64,000 nucleotides of DNA from Nitrospira sp. (GCA_024760505.1 CP058931.1:3172001-3236000); one strand, 5' to 3'. Counted from the stretch's first letter, positions 1-9,517 are shown. Notes: generated by a model not told the origin, from the letters alone. Numbers and translations are program-made.

Positions 1-708
1 CGGTGAGGCGTTTGTCAGGACGATCCAGTCGGTTTCCTTGATCTTGATGTCGCCGGAAGGTAGCACGAGGTATTGCTGCATGAGTGCTTTGTGAATGTCC
101 GCCGGAGTGAGTTGACGGGCGAGCAATTTCTGCTGATCGAGGTTGACCATGACCTGCATATCCTGGCCGCCGTATGGGTGTGGCAGGACGATCCCCGGTA
201 CCGTCACCAGCAGGGGGCGGATTCGCATGTAGACGAGATTATACAGCTCTGCCGGAGTCATGTGATCGGAACTGATTTGGAGCATGGCCACCGGTATAGA
301 GGATGGTGCGAGACGCATGACCATGGGCGGCGAAATATCGGGTGGGAGCGCATTGACGACGTTCTGTGCAATACCCACGATATCCGCTTCAGCCCTGCCC
401 ACGTCGACGCCATCCTGAAGGAAAATATTTGTGATGCTGCTGCCGAAGTACGAGTGGCTATGGATATACTTGATGCCTTCCACCGTCGATGTCAGGAAGC
501 GTTCGAACAAATACGTGATGCGCCCTTCTACCTGCTGTGGCAGCATGCCGGAATAGATCCAGACCACAGAGGTGACGGGGATCGTGATATCCGGAAAGAT
601 GTCGGTCGGCATGTGGCGCACCGTCATCACCCCCAAGAGCACAATGAGGATGGTCATAACCACGAAAGTGTACGGGCGTCGCAAGGCAATGAGGACGATC
701 TGATTCAT
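1..708 (-). CDS. RND efflux transporter permease, N-terminal part (cut by window edge)
   Basis: This frame is open from an ATG at 708 to the window edge, 236 codons without a stop, so the C-terminal three quarters of the protein lie outside the window. The start MNQIVLIALRRPYTF followed by a hydrophobic first helix and MPTDIFPDITIPV is the classic N-terminus of AcrB/HAE1-type inner-membrane pumps, which export compounds using the proton gradient. The following periplasmic porter-domain segment also fits (VNALPPDISPP, LYNLVYMRIRPLL). A ribosome site GGGAGGC precedes the ATG. The substrate cannot be told, and no adaptor or outer-membrane partner is in the window. Confidence 0.9.
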   Translation of the reverse strand, partial: MNQIVLIALRRPYTFVVMTILIVLLGVMTVRHMPTDIFPDITIPVTSVVWIYSGMLPQQVEGRITYLFERFLTSTVEGIKYIHSHSYFGSSITNIFLQDGVDVGRAEADIVGIAQNVVNALPPDISPPMVMRLAPSSIPVAMLQISSDHMTPAELYNLVYMRIRPLLVTVPGIVLPHPYGGQDMQVMVNLDQQKLLARQLTPADIHKALMQQYLVLPSGDIKIKETDWIVLTNASP

Positions 709-1471
709 GCACAAAGCCTCCCAAAAACAGGTTGAGTTTCTGTCATGTTAAACATCATTGAGCTAAACGACCTTTCTGGTTTCTGTGATCCGGGTATCAT
801 CCACTGATCAAAATATTCCCTCTAGCGCAAAGCAAAATCCCTACCAAATTGAATTGCCTCGATAGCACAGGTCAGTCACGGCAGCATGCGCGCACGTTTT
901 CGTCGCCATCAGCTCTACATCGAAATTTTTGAACAGCACTGGTTGAAGAATGCGGAGTGGTTTTTGCACTGAGCGCAATGTGCGGAATCTCACATAGTAG
1001 AACGCTCCCCATAGGGGATTAGAGTAAACAACACAGAGATTTCTTTAAAAAATTTAAGGTGAACAGGTTTTCTTTATTCCATTCTCTGGATCCGACAGTG
1101 GGTATTGATTTTGCTATTACTCAAAGTTAGTTCAATCAGCTATTGAGAAAGTCGAAAGGTATGCTAACGAGCTGAGATGTTCTGTTGGTGCCTAACCGTT
1201 GGAGGGTAATAGGGCGATTAGATTTATTGGAATTGCATACTTCATGGACGCATGACGTCAGAATGGCGGCTGATAGAGCATTGAAGTTGATAGTGGATGG
1301 GCAACTAGCCGGTGTCAGAGATGGGCCCAAGATACATGGAGGGGCCATATAGGCATGGAAACGCACACGCAAAAATCATCCCTCCAGATCTCTCTGATTG
1401 AGAATTAATTCAGCCTCATTTATTCATTCTATGGTAAGACCCCTGATGAGAGGGTTAGAAAGTGGAGAATT
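709..1471. other. Intergenic region, no gene seen
   Basis: This 763-base gap separates the divergent RND pump gene and the modA-like gene. A 78-codon frame on the minus strand has low-complexity, non-family-like sequence and no ribosome site. No clear terminator or sigma-70 promoter could be picked out by eye. It presumably holds the promoters of both flanking genes. Confidence 0.5.
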
Positions 1472-2275
1472 ATGATGAGAAGTCGGAAACTTGGTATAGC
1501 GATAGTCCTGCTAGGGAGCATCTTCGGTGTCGTAGCAACTGGAGCGACTGTTCAGGCTGAAACTCTGACGATTGGGGCTGCTCCAAGCTTGAGGTCGGCA
1601 TTACAGGAAATTGTGCCGATGTTTGAGAAAGAATATGGTGCGGCCGTAAAGGTCGTGTACGGTCCGTCGCAAACAATGCGCAAACAAATTGAACAGGGCG
1701 CGGCGATTGATGTGTTCCTTCCTGCGGCGGTAGAGGAAGTTGAAAAACTCCAACACAAGGGGCTGACCCTCAACGGAGGGCCTCGAATTTATGCACAGAC
1801 CAGTCTCGTACTTGTTATGTCGGCGACCTCACGCGTCATGCCGGTCGCCTTTCACGAGGCTCAGCCTAATGGAGCCACCCGCATGGTCTTGGGAAATCCA
1901 AAAACTTCGTCGTTGGGGGAAATCACGGTCCGGGCACTCACTAAACTGGATCCTGCGTATAAGAGTCGGTTCAAGCTTCTCCAAGCCGAGCACGCTGGGG
2001 ATATCATGAACTTGATTCACACGGGGAGGGCAGATCTGGGCATCGTCTATCGGGTAGATGCGATCAACAATCCTGACGTGCGCATTATTGATGAAACTCC
2101 GGGCAGCACGCCTATACCGGTCCGCTTGGGGGAAGCGGTGGTGTGGACCTGTCGGAAGGCATCCTTGAATGTGGCAAAGGAATTTTTTGATTACATCCTG
2201 AGTCCTCGCGTACAAAAGCTCCTACTCAAATATGGCTTTGATCATAGTTTTGATTCCGTGTCATCGAATGGGTGA
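1472..2275 (+). CDS. modA: Molybdate-type periplasmic substrate-binding protein (ModA family), orphan
   Basis: A 267-residue exported protein: signal peptide to about residue 29 (ending VQA), then LTIGAAPSLRSAL and YGPSQTMRKQIEQGAAIDVF, which match the oxyanion-binding lobe of ModA proteins. ModA binds molybdate or tungstate in the periplasm and hands it to a ModB permease. GTGGAG precedes two adjacent ATGs (1472 and 1475); the second has the better spacing. No modB or modC is adjacent, so it either works with a permease encoded elsewhere or binds another oxyanion. It converges with zwf. Confidence 0.8.
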   Translation: MMRSRKLGIAIVLLGSIFGVVATGATVQAETLTIGAAPSLRSALQEIVPMFEKEYGAAVKVVYGPSQTMRKQIEQGAAIDVFLPAAVEEVEKLQHKGLTLNGGPRIYAQTSLVLVMSATSRVMPVAFHEAQPNGATRMVLGNPKTSSLGEITVRALTKLDPAYKSRFKLLQAEHAGDIMNLIHTGRADLGIVYRVDAINNPDVRIIDETPGSTPIPVRLGEAVVWTCRKASLNVAKEFFDYILSPRVQKLLLKYGFDHSFDSVSSNG

Positions 2276-2365
2276 CGTCCGGGGCCAGAACTCATGCTAG
2301 AAATTTTCGGAGCTGGCTAAGGTGAATCCGACGTGCCACGCGTGCTGAAGGCAGACTCGTCACGC

Positions 2366-3766
2366 TTACAGACTGACGGGATTATGCCAACCTCCGTCTG
2401 TTTCGATGAGCGCGTTAGCTTCTTTTGGCCCCCAGCTACCGCGCTTGTAGGGACGCACCGGGTGGTGCGTCCTCAGGACTGAGTCGACCACCGCCCAAGC
2501 GGCCTCAACCGCGTCCTCACGGGTAAAGAGTGCGCCGTTGCCCGCCATGGCGTCAGCTAACAGCCGCTCGTAGGGTCCTTCCTTCCCCGATTGCTCTTCG
2601 AGCAGATACAGCTCTTGCTGGTCGCCAATGAACTCCTTTCCTGCGCGTTTGACGCGCGCGGCGAGTGCGACGGCGGAGTTTGGGGAGAGCCGAAACCGGA
2701 GATAATTGGCTCGTCCGACCGTCGGCTGTGAATCGTCGAACAGGCGTTGCGGTGGCGGCTTTAATTCCACCAGAACCTCCGCCGCTGTAGTCGCCAGGCA
2801 TTTTCCCGATCGTAGATACCACGGCACTCCCTGCCAGCGCCACGAGTCGATGAATAACCGCAGGGCGCAAAAGGTCTCCACGTCCGAGTCCTTCGACACG
2901 CCGCGCTCTTTCCGGTAGCCCGCATACTGGCCGCGTACGACATCGTTCGGCCGTAGGGGTCGCATAGCCTGGAACACTTTCGCTTTTTCGTTGTGGACGG
3001 CACCATAGCCCTGATAGGCCGGAGGTTCCATGGCCAGCAGCGAGACGATCTGAAAGAGGTGGTTCTGGACGACGTCGCGTAGACAGCCGGCGGTTTCGTA
3101 AAAGGCACCACGATCTTCCACGCCGAATTCTTCGGACATTGTGATCTGGATGCTGGCGACACAGTTGCGGTTCCAGATCGGTTCCAGAAAAGAATTGGCG
3201 AAGCGAAAATAGAGGATATTCATGATTTCTTCTTTCCCAAGGAAGTGGTCGATACGGAAAATCGAGTCCTCCGGGAATGCAGATCGTGCGATGCGGTTGA
3301 GGCTGCGCGCCGAGGCCAGGTCGCGCCCGAACGGCTTTTCAACGATGATCCGCGCCTGATCGGCCAGACCTGCAGCACTGAGTCCTTTGATTACGGTCCC
3401 AAATAAGGCTGGTGGAATGGCGAGGTAATGCGCCGGGCGTCGGGCACTGCCTAGTGCCTGTTTGAGCGCGATGAATGTCGCCGGGTCATTGTAATCGCCG
3501 CCCACGTACTGCATGTGAGAAAGCAGGTGATTGAGGGCGGCACGGTCATCGATCTTTCCGGCCTGCTTGATGCTATCCCTCGCGTGTTTACGTAATTGCG
3601 CCAGACTCCAGTGTGGGGCCGCGACCCCGATCAGTGGCACCGTCAGTGCCTTATGTTTCCCCATCGCGTAGAGCGCAGGAAAAATCTTTTTATGCGCCAG
3701 ATCGCCCGATATTCCAAAGAACACGAGGGCGTCGGACCGTGCCTCATTGCCTTTGGTCCTGCTCAT
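2366..3766 (-). CDS. zwf: Glucose-6-phosphate 1-dehydrogenase
   Basis: A 466-residue cytosolic enzyme that oxidises glucose-6-phosphate to 6-phosphogluconolactone with NAD(P)+, the first step of the oxidative pentose phosphate pathway. The nucleotide-binding motif GISGDLAHKKIFPALY is at residues 18-33 and the active-site motif RIDHFLGKE is near residue 170. It is the last gene of a tkt-gnd-zwf operon. Its ATG overlaps the gnd stop codon by four bases (ATGA), which points to translational coupling. No 6-phosphogluconolactonase gene is nearby. Confidence 0.97.
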   Translation of the reverse strand: MSRTKGNEARSDALVFFGISGDLAHKKIFPALYAMGKHKALTVPLIGVAAPHWSLAQLRKHARDSIKQAGKIDDRAALNHLLSHMQYVGGDYNDPATFIALKQALGSARRPAHYLAIPPALFGTVIKGLSAAGLADQARIIVEKPFGRDLASARSLNRIARSAFPEDSIFRIDHFLGKEEIMNILYFRFANSFLEPIWNRNCVASIQITMSEEFGVEDRGAFYETAGCLRDVVQNHLFQIVSLLAMEPPAYQGYGAVHNEKAKVFQAMRPLRPNDVVRGQYAGYRKERGVSKDSDVETFCALRLFIDSWRWQGVPWYLRSGKCLATTAAEVLVELKPPPQRLFDDSQPTVGRANYLRFRLSPNSAVALAARVKRAGKEFIGDQQELYLLEEQSGKEGPYERLLADAMAGNGALFTREDAVEAAWAVVDSVLRTHHPVRPYKRGSWGPKEANALIETDGGWHNPVSL

Positions 3767-4794
3767 CTCAGCTTCCTCTTTCCTTCTTTCTTCTCATCAT
3801 GCCCGCCGAATTGCTTCCGCATGGCGGAGAGGAGTCGATTGGCATAGTCGGCCTCACCCCTGGATTCAAATCGCCCGAAGAGCGCTGCGTTGATTACCGG
3901 CGTCGGTACGCCCTCGTCAATCGCAGCCAGCGCCGTCCAGCGCCCTTCCCCGGAATCTGATACTCGCCCTGAAAACCCGGTCAGCTCCGAATCCTTAACC
4001 AGCGCGGCCGCCGTCAAATCGAGCAGCCATGACGCCACCACACTGCCTCGACGCCATACCTCGGCGACCTGGCCCACGTCGATCTGGTACTGATAGGCCT
4101 CCGGATCACGCAGCGGAGTCGTTTCGGCGTCTTGCTCCCGGTGGCGCAGTCCGACGTCGGCGTGTTTGAGGATGTTGAGGCCTTCAGCATAGGCCGCCAT
4201 GATGCCATACTCAATTCCGTTGTGGACCATTTTCACGAAGTGTCCTGCACCGGTCGGGCCGCAGTGCAAATAGCCCTGTTCGGCGGGAATGGAGGCGCCG
4301 CTCCTCCCCTGGGTTCGTGGTGCTGCCTTGATTCCCGGCGCGATGGTCTTGAAGATCGGTTCCAAGTGCTTGACGACATCCTTCTCTCCGCCGATCATCA
4401 GGCAATAGCCTCGCTCAAGCCCGAATACCCCGCCGCTGGTGCCGCAATCGACATAGTGCATCCCCTTCATCTTGAGCTTCTTCCCTCGTTCCAGATCGTC
4501 ACGGTAGTAACTATTCCCGCCGTCAATGATGATGTCTCCGGCTTCCATGAGCGAGGCCAGTTGCTCGATGGTCTCGCCGGTCACGCCAGCCGGCACCATT
4601 ACCCAAACCGCCCGTGGCTTGATCAGCTTCGCAATGAATTGGTTGAGCGAGGCGGCGCCCTGGACACGACGGCCCGCAAGCTTCTTTACGGCAGCGGGGT
4701 TTCTATCGTAGACCACACACGTATGGCCATCTTTCGTCAGGCGCCGGACCAGGTTCGCGCCCATTCGTCCAAGACCGATCATGCCAAGTTGCAT
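3763..4794 (-). CDS. gnd: 6-phosphogluconate dehydrogenase, decarboxylating
   Basis: A 343-residue enzyme that converts 6-phosphogluconate to ribulose-5-phosphate, CO2 and NAD(P)H. It starts MQLGMIGLGRMGANLVRRL, a Rossmann dinucleotide site with GxGxxG. The substrate loop CGTSGGVFGLERGYCLMIGG and the lysine segment GAGHFVKMVHNGIEYG are present. The frame is open 35 codons further upstream, but GAAGGAGAG lies just before the ATG at 4794, so that start is chosen. The length fits the short YqeC-type form rather than the ~470-residue enterobacterial form. It is coupled to zwf. Confidence 0.96.
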   Translation of the reverse strand: MQLGMIGLGRMGANLVRRLTKDGHTCVVYDRNPAAVKKLAGRRVQGAASLNQFIAKLIKPRAVWVMVPAGVTGETIEQLASLMEAGDIIIDGGNSYYRDDLERGKKLKMKGMHYVDCGTSGGVFGLERGYCLMIGGEKDVVKHLEPIFKTIAPGIKAAPRTQGRSGASIPAEQGYLHCGPTGAGHFVKMVHNGIEYGIMAAYAEGLNILKHADVGLRHREQDAETTPLRDPEAYQYQIDVGQVAEVWRRGSVVASWLLDLTAAALVKDSELTGFSGRVSDSGEGRWTALAAIDEGVPTPVINAALFGRFESRGEADYANRLLSAMRKQFGGHDEKKEGKRKLR

Positions 4795-4837
4795 CGTGTC
4801 TCTCCTTCGTGAAATGGGTATCCGTGTTTTTCCACTT

Positions 4838-6922
4838 TCAGCGTGGCGTTTCCAGGAGAGCCAGAGCCCGCCTGCATACGTTGGCGACGGTGAAGCCATA
4901 CTCTCGCATCACAATCTCGCCGGGGGCCGATGCGCCAAAATGATCCACGCCGAGCACATCACCATGGTGACCGACATAGCGAGACCAACCCTGTGTCACT
5001 CCGGCTTCGACTGCAAGTCTCACACTGATTGCCGTCGGCAACACCGTGTTGCGGTATTCCTGTGACTGGGCTTCGAACAGTTCCCAGCTCGGCATCGAGA
5101 CGATGCGCGCCTGGAATTTTTGTTCCAGCAGTTTCTGTCGTGCTTCCACGATCAGAGAGACTTCAGACCCGCTGGCGATCAGAATCAGGTCAGGGTGCCC
5201 ATTCGGGGCATCAGCCAGGATGTATCCGCCCCGCTGCAGGCCATCCGCAGAGGAAAATAGTGTGCGGTCGAGCGTCGGCACAGATTGCCGCGTCAGGATT
5301 AAGGCCACAGGCCGGTCACGCGTTTCGATTGCTACGCGCCAAGCCGCTGCCGTTTCGTTGGCGTCACCGGGACGGATCACGATCAGGTTGGGAATCGCTC
5401 GAAGACTGGCGACCTGCTCAACGGATTGATGGGTTGGGCCGTCTTCACCCAATGCGAGACTGTCATGCGTGAACACATACACCACTTGGATCCCCATCAG
5501 CGCGGCCAGGCGAATCGGCGGTCGCATGTAATCGGAAAAGGTCAGAAATGTCGCCCCGAATGGAATGGTGCCGCCGTGCGTGGCCAGGCCGTTCAAGATC
5601 GCACCCATCGCATGCTCGCGTACCCCGAACTGGAGATTACGCCCGGCATAACTCCATCCGCCGCCAGCCGATCCTTGCAGATCACCGATAGCCACGGAGG
5701 AATTACCAAAGTTGCCGGCTTCGCTCAGTTCCGTGAAGGTGGACGGATTCAAGTCAGCCGAGCCCCCGATCAGGCCAGGGAGTGCCTTGCTGATTGCGTC
5801 CATGATTTTTCCCGAGGCGACGCGGGTGGCCAGGCCTTTGCTATCGACGGGGAATTGCGGGATGTGCGCGTCCCAGCCTGGTGGTAATTCGCCCTTGATG
5901 AGTGAGCGAAGTTCACGGGCAAGGTCCGGATATTCTTTTTCATATGCCGCAAACGTCGCATGCCATTCCGATTCCGTTTGGCGACCACGGTCAATGGCCT
6001 GGCGACAATGCTGCTTAACTTCCTCCGGCACAAGAAATGGCGGGTCAATAGGCCAGCCGAGGTTCTGTTTCGTCAGTTTCACTTCCTCCTCGCCGAGCGG
6101 GGAGCCATGTGCGGCAAAGGTTCCCTGTTTGTGGGGAGAACCATAGCCAATATGAGTCCGCACAAGGATCAGTGAGGGCCTGTCTGTGTCCTGACGCGCG
6201 GCATGGATGGCGCGATCGATGTCGTTCACGTCGTTGCCGTCGTCGATCGTTTGTGTGTGCCAACCATACGCCGCAAATCGTTGGGCGCGGTCTTCGGTAA
6301 ACGTGAGCTGGGTGGAGGCGGCGAGCGTGACCCGATTATCGTCGTACAGATAGATCAGCTTGCCGAGCTTTAAATGACCCGCAAGGGAGGCGGTTTCGGC
6401 CGCCACGCCTTCCATCAGGTCACCGTCGCTAACCACCCCGTAGGTGTAATGATGGATGATTTCGAATCCGGGTCGATTGTAACGGCCGGCAAGATAGGCT
6501 TCGGCGATAGCCATGCCCACTCCATTGCCGAATCCCTGACCGAGCGGGCCTGTGGTGGTTTCAACGCCGGGGGTTATCCCCCGCTCGGGATGACCAGGCG
6601 TGAGGCTGCCCCATTGGCGAAACTGTTTGATCTGATCGAGCGGCAAATCATAGCCGGTGAGATAGAGCAAGCTGTACAACAGCATCGATCCGTGACCGGC
6701 CGACAGAACGAACCGGTCTCGATTGAACCAGTGAGGATTGGAGGGGTTATGTTGAAGAAATCGTGTCCATAGGACATAGGCCATCGGGGCCGCGCCCATC
6801 GGGAGTCCCGGGTGACCACTATTGGCCTTTTGCACCGCATCCACCGACAAAAAACGAATCGTATTGATCGACAATTGCTCCAATTGCGCCGGACTCAGAG
6901 TTGTTGCTTTTGTTGTATTCAT
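4838..6922 (-). CDS. tkt: Transketolase
   Basis: A 694-residue thiamine-diphosphate enzyme that moves two-carbon units between sugar phosphates in the non-oxidative pentose phosphate pathway. Visible landmarks are NSGHPGLPMGAAPMAYVLW near the N-terminus, the ThDP/metal site GDGDLMEG (here SDGDLMEG), HGSPLGEEEV, and the pyrimidine-domain segment FTHDSLALGEDGPTHQSVEQ. AAGGAAAA precedes the ATG. It is the first gene of the operon, with 43 bases before gnd. Together the three genes supply NADPH and pentoses. Confidence 0.98.
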   Translation of the reverse strand: MNTTKATTLSPAQLEQLSINTIRFLSVDAVQKANSGHPGLPMGAAPMAYVLWTRFLQHNPSNPHWFNRDRFVLSAGHGSMLLYSLLYLTGYDLPLDQIKQFRQWGSLTPGHPERGITPGVETTTGPLGQGFGNGVGMAIAEAYLAGRYNRPGFEIIHHYTYGVVSDGDLMEGVAAETASLAGHLKLGKLIYLYDDNRVTLAASTQLTFTEDRAQRFAAYGWHTQTIDDGNDVNDIDRAIHAARQDTDRPSLILVRTHIGYGSPHKQGTFAAHGSPLGEEEVKLTKQNLGWPIDPPFLVPEEVKQHCRQAIDRGRQTESEWHATFAAYEKEYPDLARELRSLIKGELPPGWDAHIPQFPVDSKGLATRVASGKIMDAISKALPGLIGGSADLNPSTFTELSEAGNFGNSSVAIGDLQGSAGGGWSYAGRNLQFGVREHAMGAILNGLATHGGTIPFGATFLTFSDYMRPPIRLAALMGIQVVYVFTHDSLALGEDGPTHQSVEQVASLRAIPNLIVIRPGDANETAAAWRVAIETRDRPVALILTRQSVPTLDRTLFSSADGLQRGGYILADAPNGHPDLILIASGSEVSLIVEARQKLLEQKFQARIVSMPSWELFEAQSQEYRNTVLPTAISVRLAVEAGVTQGWSRYVGHHGDVLGVDHFGASAPGEIVMREYGFTVANVCRRALALLETPR

Positions 6923-7186
6923 CGTACATTTTCCTTGCAGGCTTCTTTTGGTGGCCCCACCTCAATGGATTCAAGGCCATCCAATAATGTGAGAGATTAT
7001 TTTGAGTTCTTTTTCTTCAGTGTCTTCTTTATCGATCGCTACCGGATACCTCGACTTTGAAGTAATCCCAGGACATCTCTATAAAATCCTGACAAGTGGA
7101 TTCCACCTTGCGGTACTTCCATGACAAGGGGAAATGCGTCAGGCGACCCCCGACAACTCAGCCGTTTTAATCCTTCCACTCGTTAG
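6923..7186. other. Upstream region of the tkt operon
   Basis: This is the non-coding region upstream of tkt. No convincing promoter hexamers were identified by eye on the minus strand. It abuts the transposase remnant to the right. Confidence 0.4.
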
Positions 7187-7447
7187 GATGTCCTGCTCAT
7201 GTTTAAAGTCCTCGTCCTTCAAGCCTTGTCCTATTTAACCGATGATCAAACGGAAGATCAAATTCGTAACCGGTCGCGCCGTGAATGCTCTGTCTTTCAT
7301 TTTTGGAAAATGTTCATATTCCCTTCCAGGAGTCGGTGGCTCTTCTTAAAGGTTTCCTGGCATTCTTCTGCAGGGACCGCAATCCCACCCGCCCTGGAAG
7401 CAGGCTATGTGAAGGGTAGAATGGATTTACTTAACGTGACGATATAA
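7187..7447 (+). pseudogene. Decayed IS5-type transposase N-terminal fragment
   Basis: The reading frame contains MFKVLVLQALSYLTDDQTED, matching the N-terminal signature of IS5-group transposases (family form roughly MFKVLVLQALYNLSDDQTEY). In-frame similarity continues upstream of the ATG (DVLL before MFK) until a stop codon, and weakly downstream (FPSRSRWLFLKVSW against the family PDAxTxWLFRE). The region lacks its 5' codons, the DDE catalytic domain and any terminal repeats. It is a remnant of an old insertion, not a working gene. Confidence 0.65.
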
Positions 7448-7679
7448 ACCACACACTCCAACTCTGGATTTTTAAGCCTATTTCTAGCCAGGTTGACGGG
7501 TTTTAATGTATAGGTTCGAACACGTCCTCATCACATTTTTTCTGACTCAGAGCTCAGAGGCTCTTGCCTTCGTATTCGCTAATAGATGATGGGTGGTCGT
7601 TTCTCATTGGTGACCAGCATGAATCTTTGCCGTTGAAGAGGTCGCTGGAGATCTCATTATGTCACCAATCCTGCTCCGT
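7448..7679. other. Gap downstream of the IS5 remnant, no gene seen
   Basis: This 232-base AT-rich stretch holds no frame of interest and no recognised transposon terminal repeat. It may contain further eroded insertion-sequence DNA. Confidence 0.3.
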
Positions 7680-8078
7680 CTAATAGGGGAGCATTCTGAC
7701 ATGAACGGCATTGATAACCTTTTTGATGCGGGACACTGATTCCGCAGCTATTCTGGCTGCGGCTTTTTGGGGCTCTGTTTTAACCATGCCGGATAGGGTT
7801 ACGACTCCATCTTTCGCATGAATGTGCAAGGTATTCGTTTGTTGGCTGAGTAAATTCACACCCCGCAACTTGTTCCAGACCGCTTTCGGGAGATGATGAA
7901 TTTTTGAGCGGGAGGGAGGGACGGTGATGCGGTTGGGAAGCTCAACAACCCCATGGGCCGTGCCGCCTATATCAGAAGCATGCCCGTTCGGTTCCTCTGT
8001 CTTGGTGTTCCCGTAAAGCGTCACATGCCCTTGACGCAATTCGATATTGAGTATCTCCGAATTCATTTTTCCATCCAT
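7680..8078 (-). CDS. BON-domain protein
   Basis: A 132-residue protein starting MDGKMNSEILNIELRQGHVTL after GAGGAGGGCC at good spacing. The C-terminal half (HIHAKDGVVTLSGMVKTEPQ followed by AAESVSRIKKVINAVHV) is a clear BON domain, the phospholipid- or envelope-associated fold of OsmY. The first 45 residues may be a degenerate second BON repeat. There is no signal peptide, unlike OsmY, so either a true start lies elsewhere or the protein is cytoplasmic. Its function is unknown; osmotic or envelope-stress roles are typical of the family. Confidence 0.75.
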   Translation of the reverse strand: MDGKMNSEILNIELRQGHVTLYGNTKTEEPNGHASDIGGTAHGVVELPNRITVPPSRSKIHHLPKAVWNKLRGVNLLSQQTNTLHIHAKDGVVTLSGMVKTEPQKAAARIAAESVSRIKKVINAVHVRMLPY

Positions 8079-8342
8079 TCACAGGCCCTCCTCGACAGTA
8101 TATTTGACACGTTCATCGTGTCACGTTTGATCGATGACCCGTTCTGTGGACGAAGACGCAGTTGCGGCCTTCTCTCCGGCAAAACCCATCGGTCCTGAGA
8201 AGCACACTAACGCATCCAAATAAGATTTTAAAATAAACACCCCTTTCACCATGATGACCCTCCTTGCTGTTATGGCCTCTGAGGGAATTCTTGAGATGCT
8301 TGTCCTAATCGTAAAAGGCTCAGGTTAATGCCCCATTTCCTC

Positions 8343-8378
8343 CTTGTATCATGAAAGAATCTTGTATCATGAAAGAAT
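8343..8378. repeat. Perfect 18-bp tandem duplication next to the IS110 element
   Basis: The 18-mer CTTGTATCATGAAAGAAT occurs twice in immediate tandem (8343-8360, 8361-8378). It sits just left of the presumed left end of the IS110 element. It could mark a rearranged junction or a target-site feature. IS110 elements do not usually make target duplications of this size. Confidence 0.85.
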
Positions 8379-8575
8379 CTCAAAGACGATGGTTGTCTCT
8401 TTATTCACCCTGGAGCCTGACAGCCCGACTCCCCTTTGGTCAGAGAAGACCGGTTGTAAGCTTGGTGCGTCAGGCTCCGCCTCCGTATCAGCCCGTACAG
8501 TTGCCTGGGCCATTGAAGCCCGTATCGACAAGGCTGGGCGCGTTCGCGGGAGGCATGAACCGGGAGGAGGTCCTG
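8379..8575 (+). ncRNA. Candidate bridge RNA region of the IS110 element
   Basis: This is inferred from position. In IS110-group elements the non-coding stretch between the left end and the transposase start encodes a structured RNA whose loops pair with donor and target DNA. The stretch here is ~197 bases, GC-rich relative to its left flank, and has partial repeats (AGCCCGTA twice). No fold was computed. Confidence 0.4.
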
Positions 8576-9517
8576 ATGGAACTGACACCGTGCTGTGTAG
8601 GCATTGATGTGGCGAAAGCCAAACTGGATGTGGCGCTCTCGCCCACCGAGCCGATTGTGACCGTCGACAATACGGAGGCCGGCCTGCAGCCCCTGCTCAG
8701 GCAGCTGCATCGCGTGCGGCCTACTCGGATCGTGGTGGAGGCCACGGGCGGATATGAACAGCTCGTGGTGCGCCTGTTGGTGGACGCGGGGTTGCCGATC
8801 ATTGTGGTCAATCCGCGGCAGGTGCGCGCCTTTGCCAAAGCGACGGGGCAGTTGGCCAAGACCGATGCGATTGACGCCCGCCTGCTGGCTCTCTTTGCGG
8901 CTCGCGTGCAACCCGCCCTGCGGACCCAGCCCGATCAAGCCACGGCGGCGTTGGCCGCCTTGCTGGCCCGTCGGCGACAACTGGTGGCGATGATCACCGA
9001 TGAGAAACATCGCCGGCACCTGGCCACACCACCCATTCGCCAGAGCATTCAGAAGCATCTCGGTTGGTTGGAGCGCCAATTGGCTACCCTGGATACCGAG
9101 TTCACCACGACGATCCGGCAAAGTCCCGTCTGGCAGGAGCACGAAGACCTTCTGCAGAGTGTGCCCGGCGTGGGCCCTGTGCTGAGTCGGACCCTGCTGG
9201 CCGATCTGCCGGAGTTGGGGACCTTGTCCCGTCGGCAAATTGCGGCCCTCGTAGGAATCGCGCCTTTTAATCAGGACAGTGGCACCCGGCGCGGGCATCG
9301 AACGTGTTGGGGCGGACGGGCCCCTGTGCGCACCGCACTGTATATGGCGACACTCGTGGCCACCAAATGCAATCCGGTGATTGCGGTCTTCTATTACCGG
9401 CTCCTCATGGCGGGCAAACGGAAAAAAGTGGCGTTGGTCGCCTGCATGCGAAAGTTGCTGACAATTCTGAATGCAATGGTCCAGCATAAGACGAAGTGGT
9501 TAGAGATACGTAGTTAG
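8576..9517 (+). CDS. IS110-family transposase (DEDD recombinase), intact
   Basis: A 313-residue protein. The RuvC-like N-terminal domain carries CVGIDVAKAKLDVAL, VVEATGGYE and TDAIDARLLALFAA, giving the D-E-D-D metal site. The C-terminal transposase-20 domain has SVPGVGPVLSRTLLADLPEL and ALVGIAPFNQDSGTRRG, including the serine region. The frame is open up to 8351, but GGGAGGAGG directly precedes the ATG at 8576 and the family's N-terminal motif begins there. Length is normal for the family, with no frameshift, so the element may be active. Confidence 0.95.
   Translation: MELTPCCVGIDVAKAKLDVALSPTEPIVTVDNTEAGLQPLLRQLHRVRPTRIVVEATGGYEQLVVRLLVDAGLPIIVVNPRQVRAFAKATGQLAKTDAIDARLLALFAARVQPALRTQPDQATAALAALLARRRQLVAMITDEKHRRHLATPPIRQSIQKHLGWLERQLATLDTEFTTTIRQSPVWQEHEDLLQSVPGVGPVLSRTLLADLPELGTLSRRQIAALVGIAPFNQDSGTRRGHRTCWGGRAPVRTALYMATLVATKCNPVIAVFYYRLLMAGKRKKVALVACMRKLLTILNAMVQHKTKWLEIRS

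Noticed and set aside
73..735. A 220-codon plus-strand frame at the left edge
   Set aside because: The minus strand encodes an unmistakable RND pump N-terminus that runs off the window edge without a stop.
4132..4812. A 226-codon plus-strand frame over gnd
   Set aside because: The minus strand carries the full 6-phosphogluconate dehydrogenase motifs in a coupled operon.
8405..9487. A 360-codon frame on the minus strand over the IS110 gene
   Set aside because: It is a shadow of the high-GC transposase gene; the plus strand has the ribosome site and the intact DEDD motifs.
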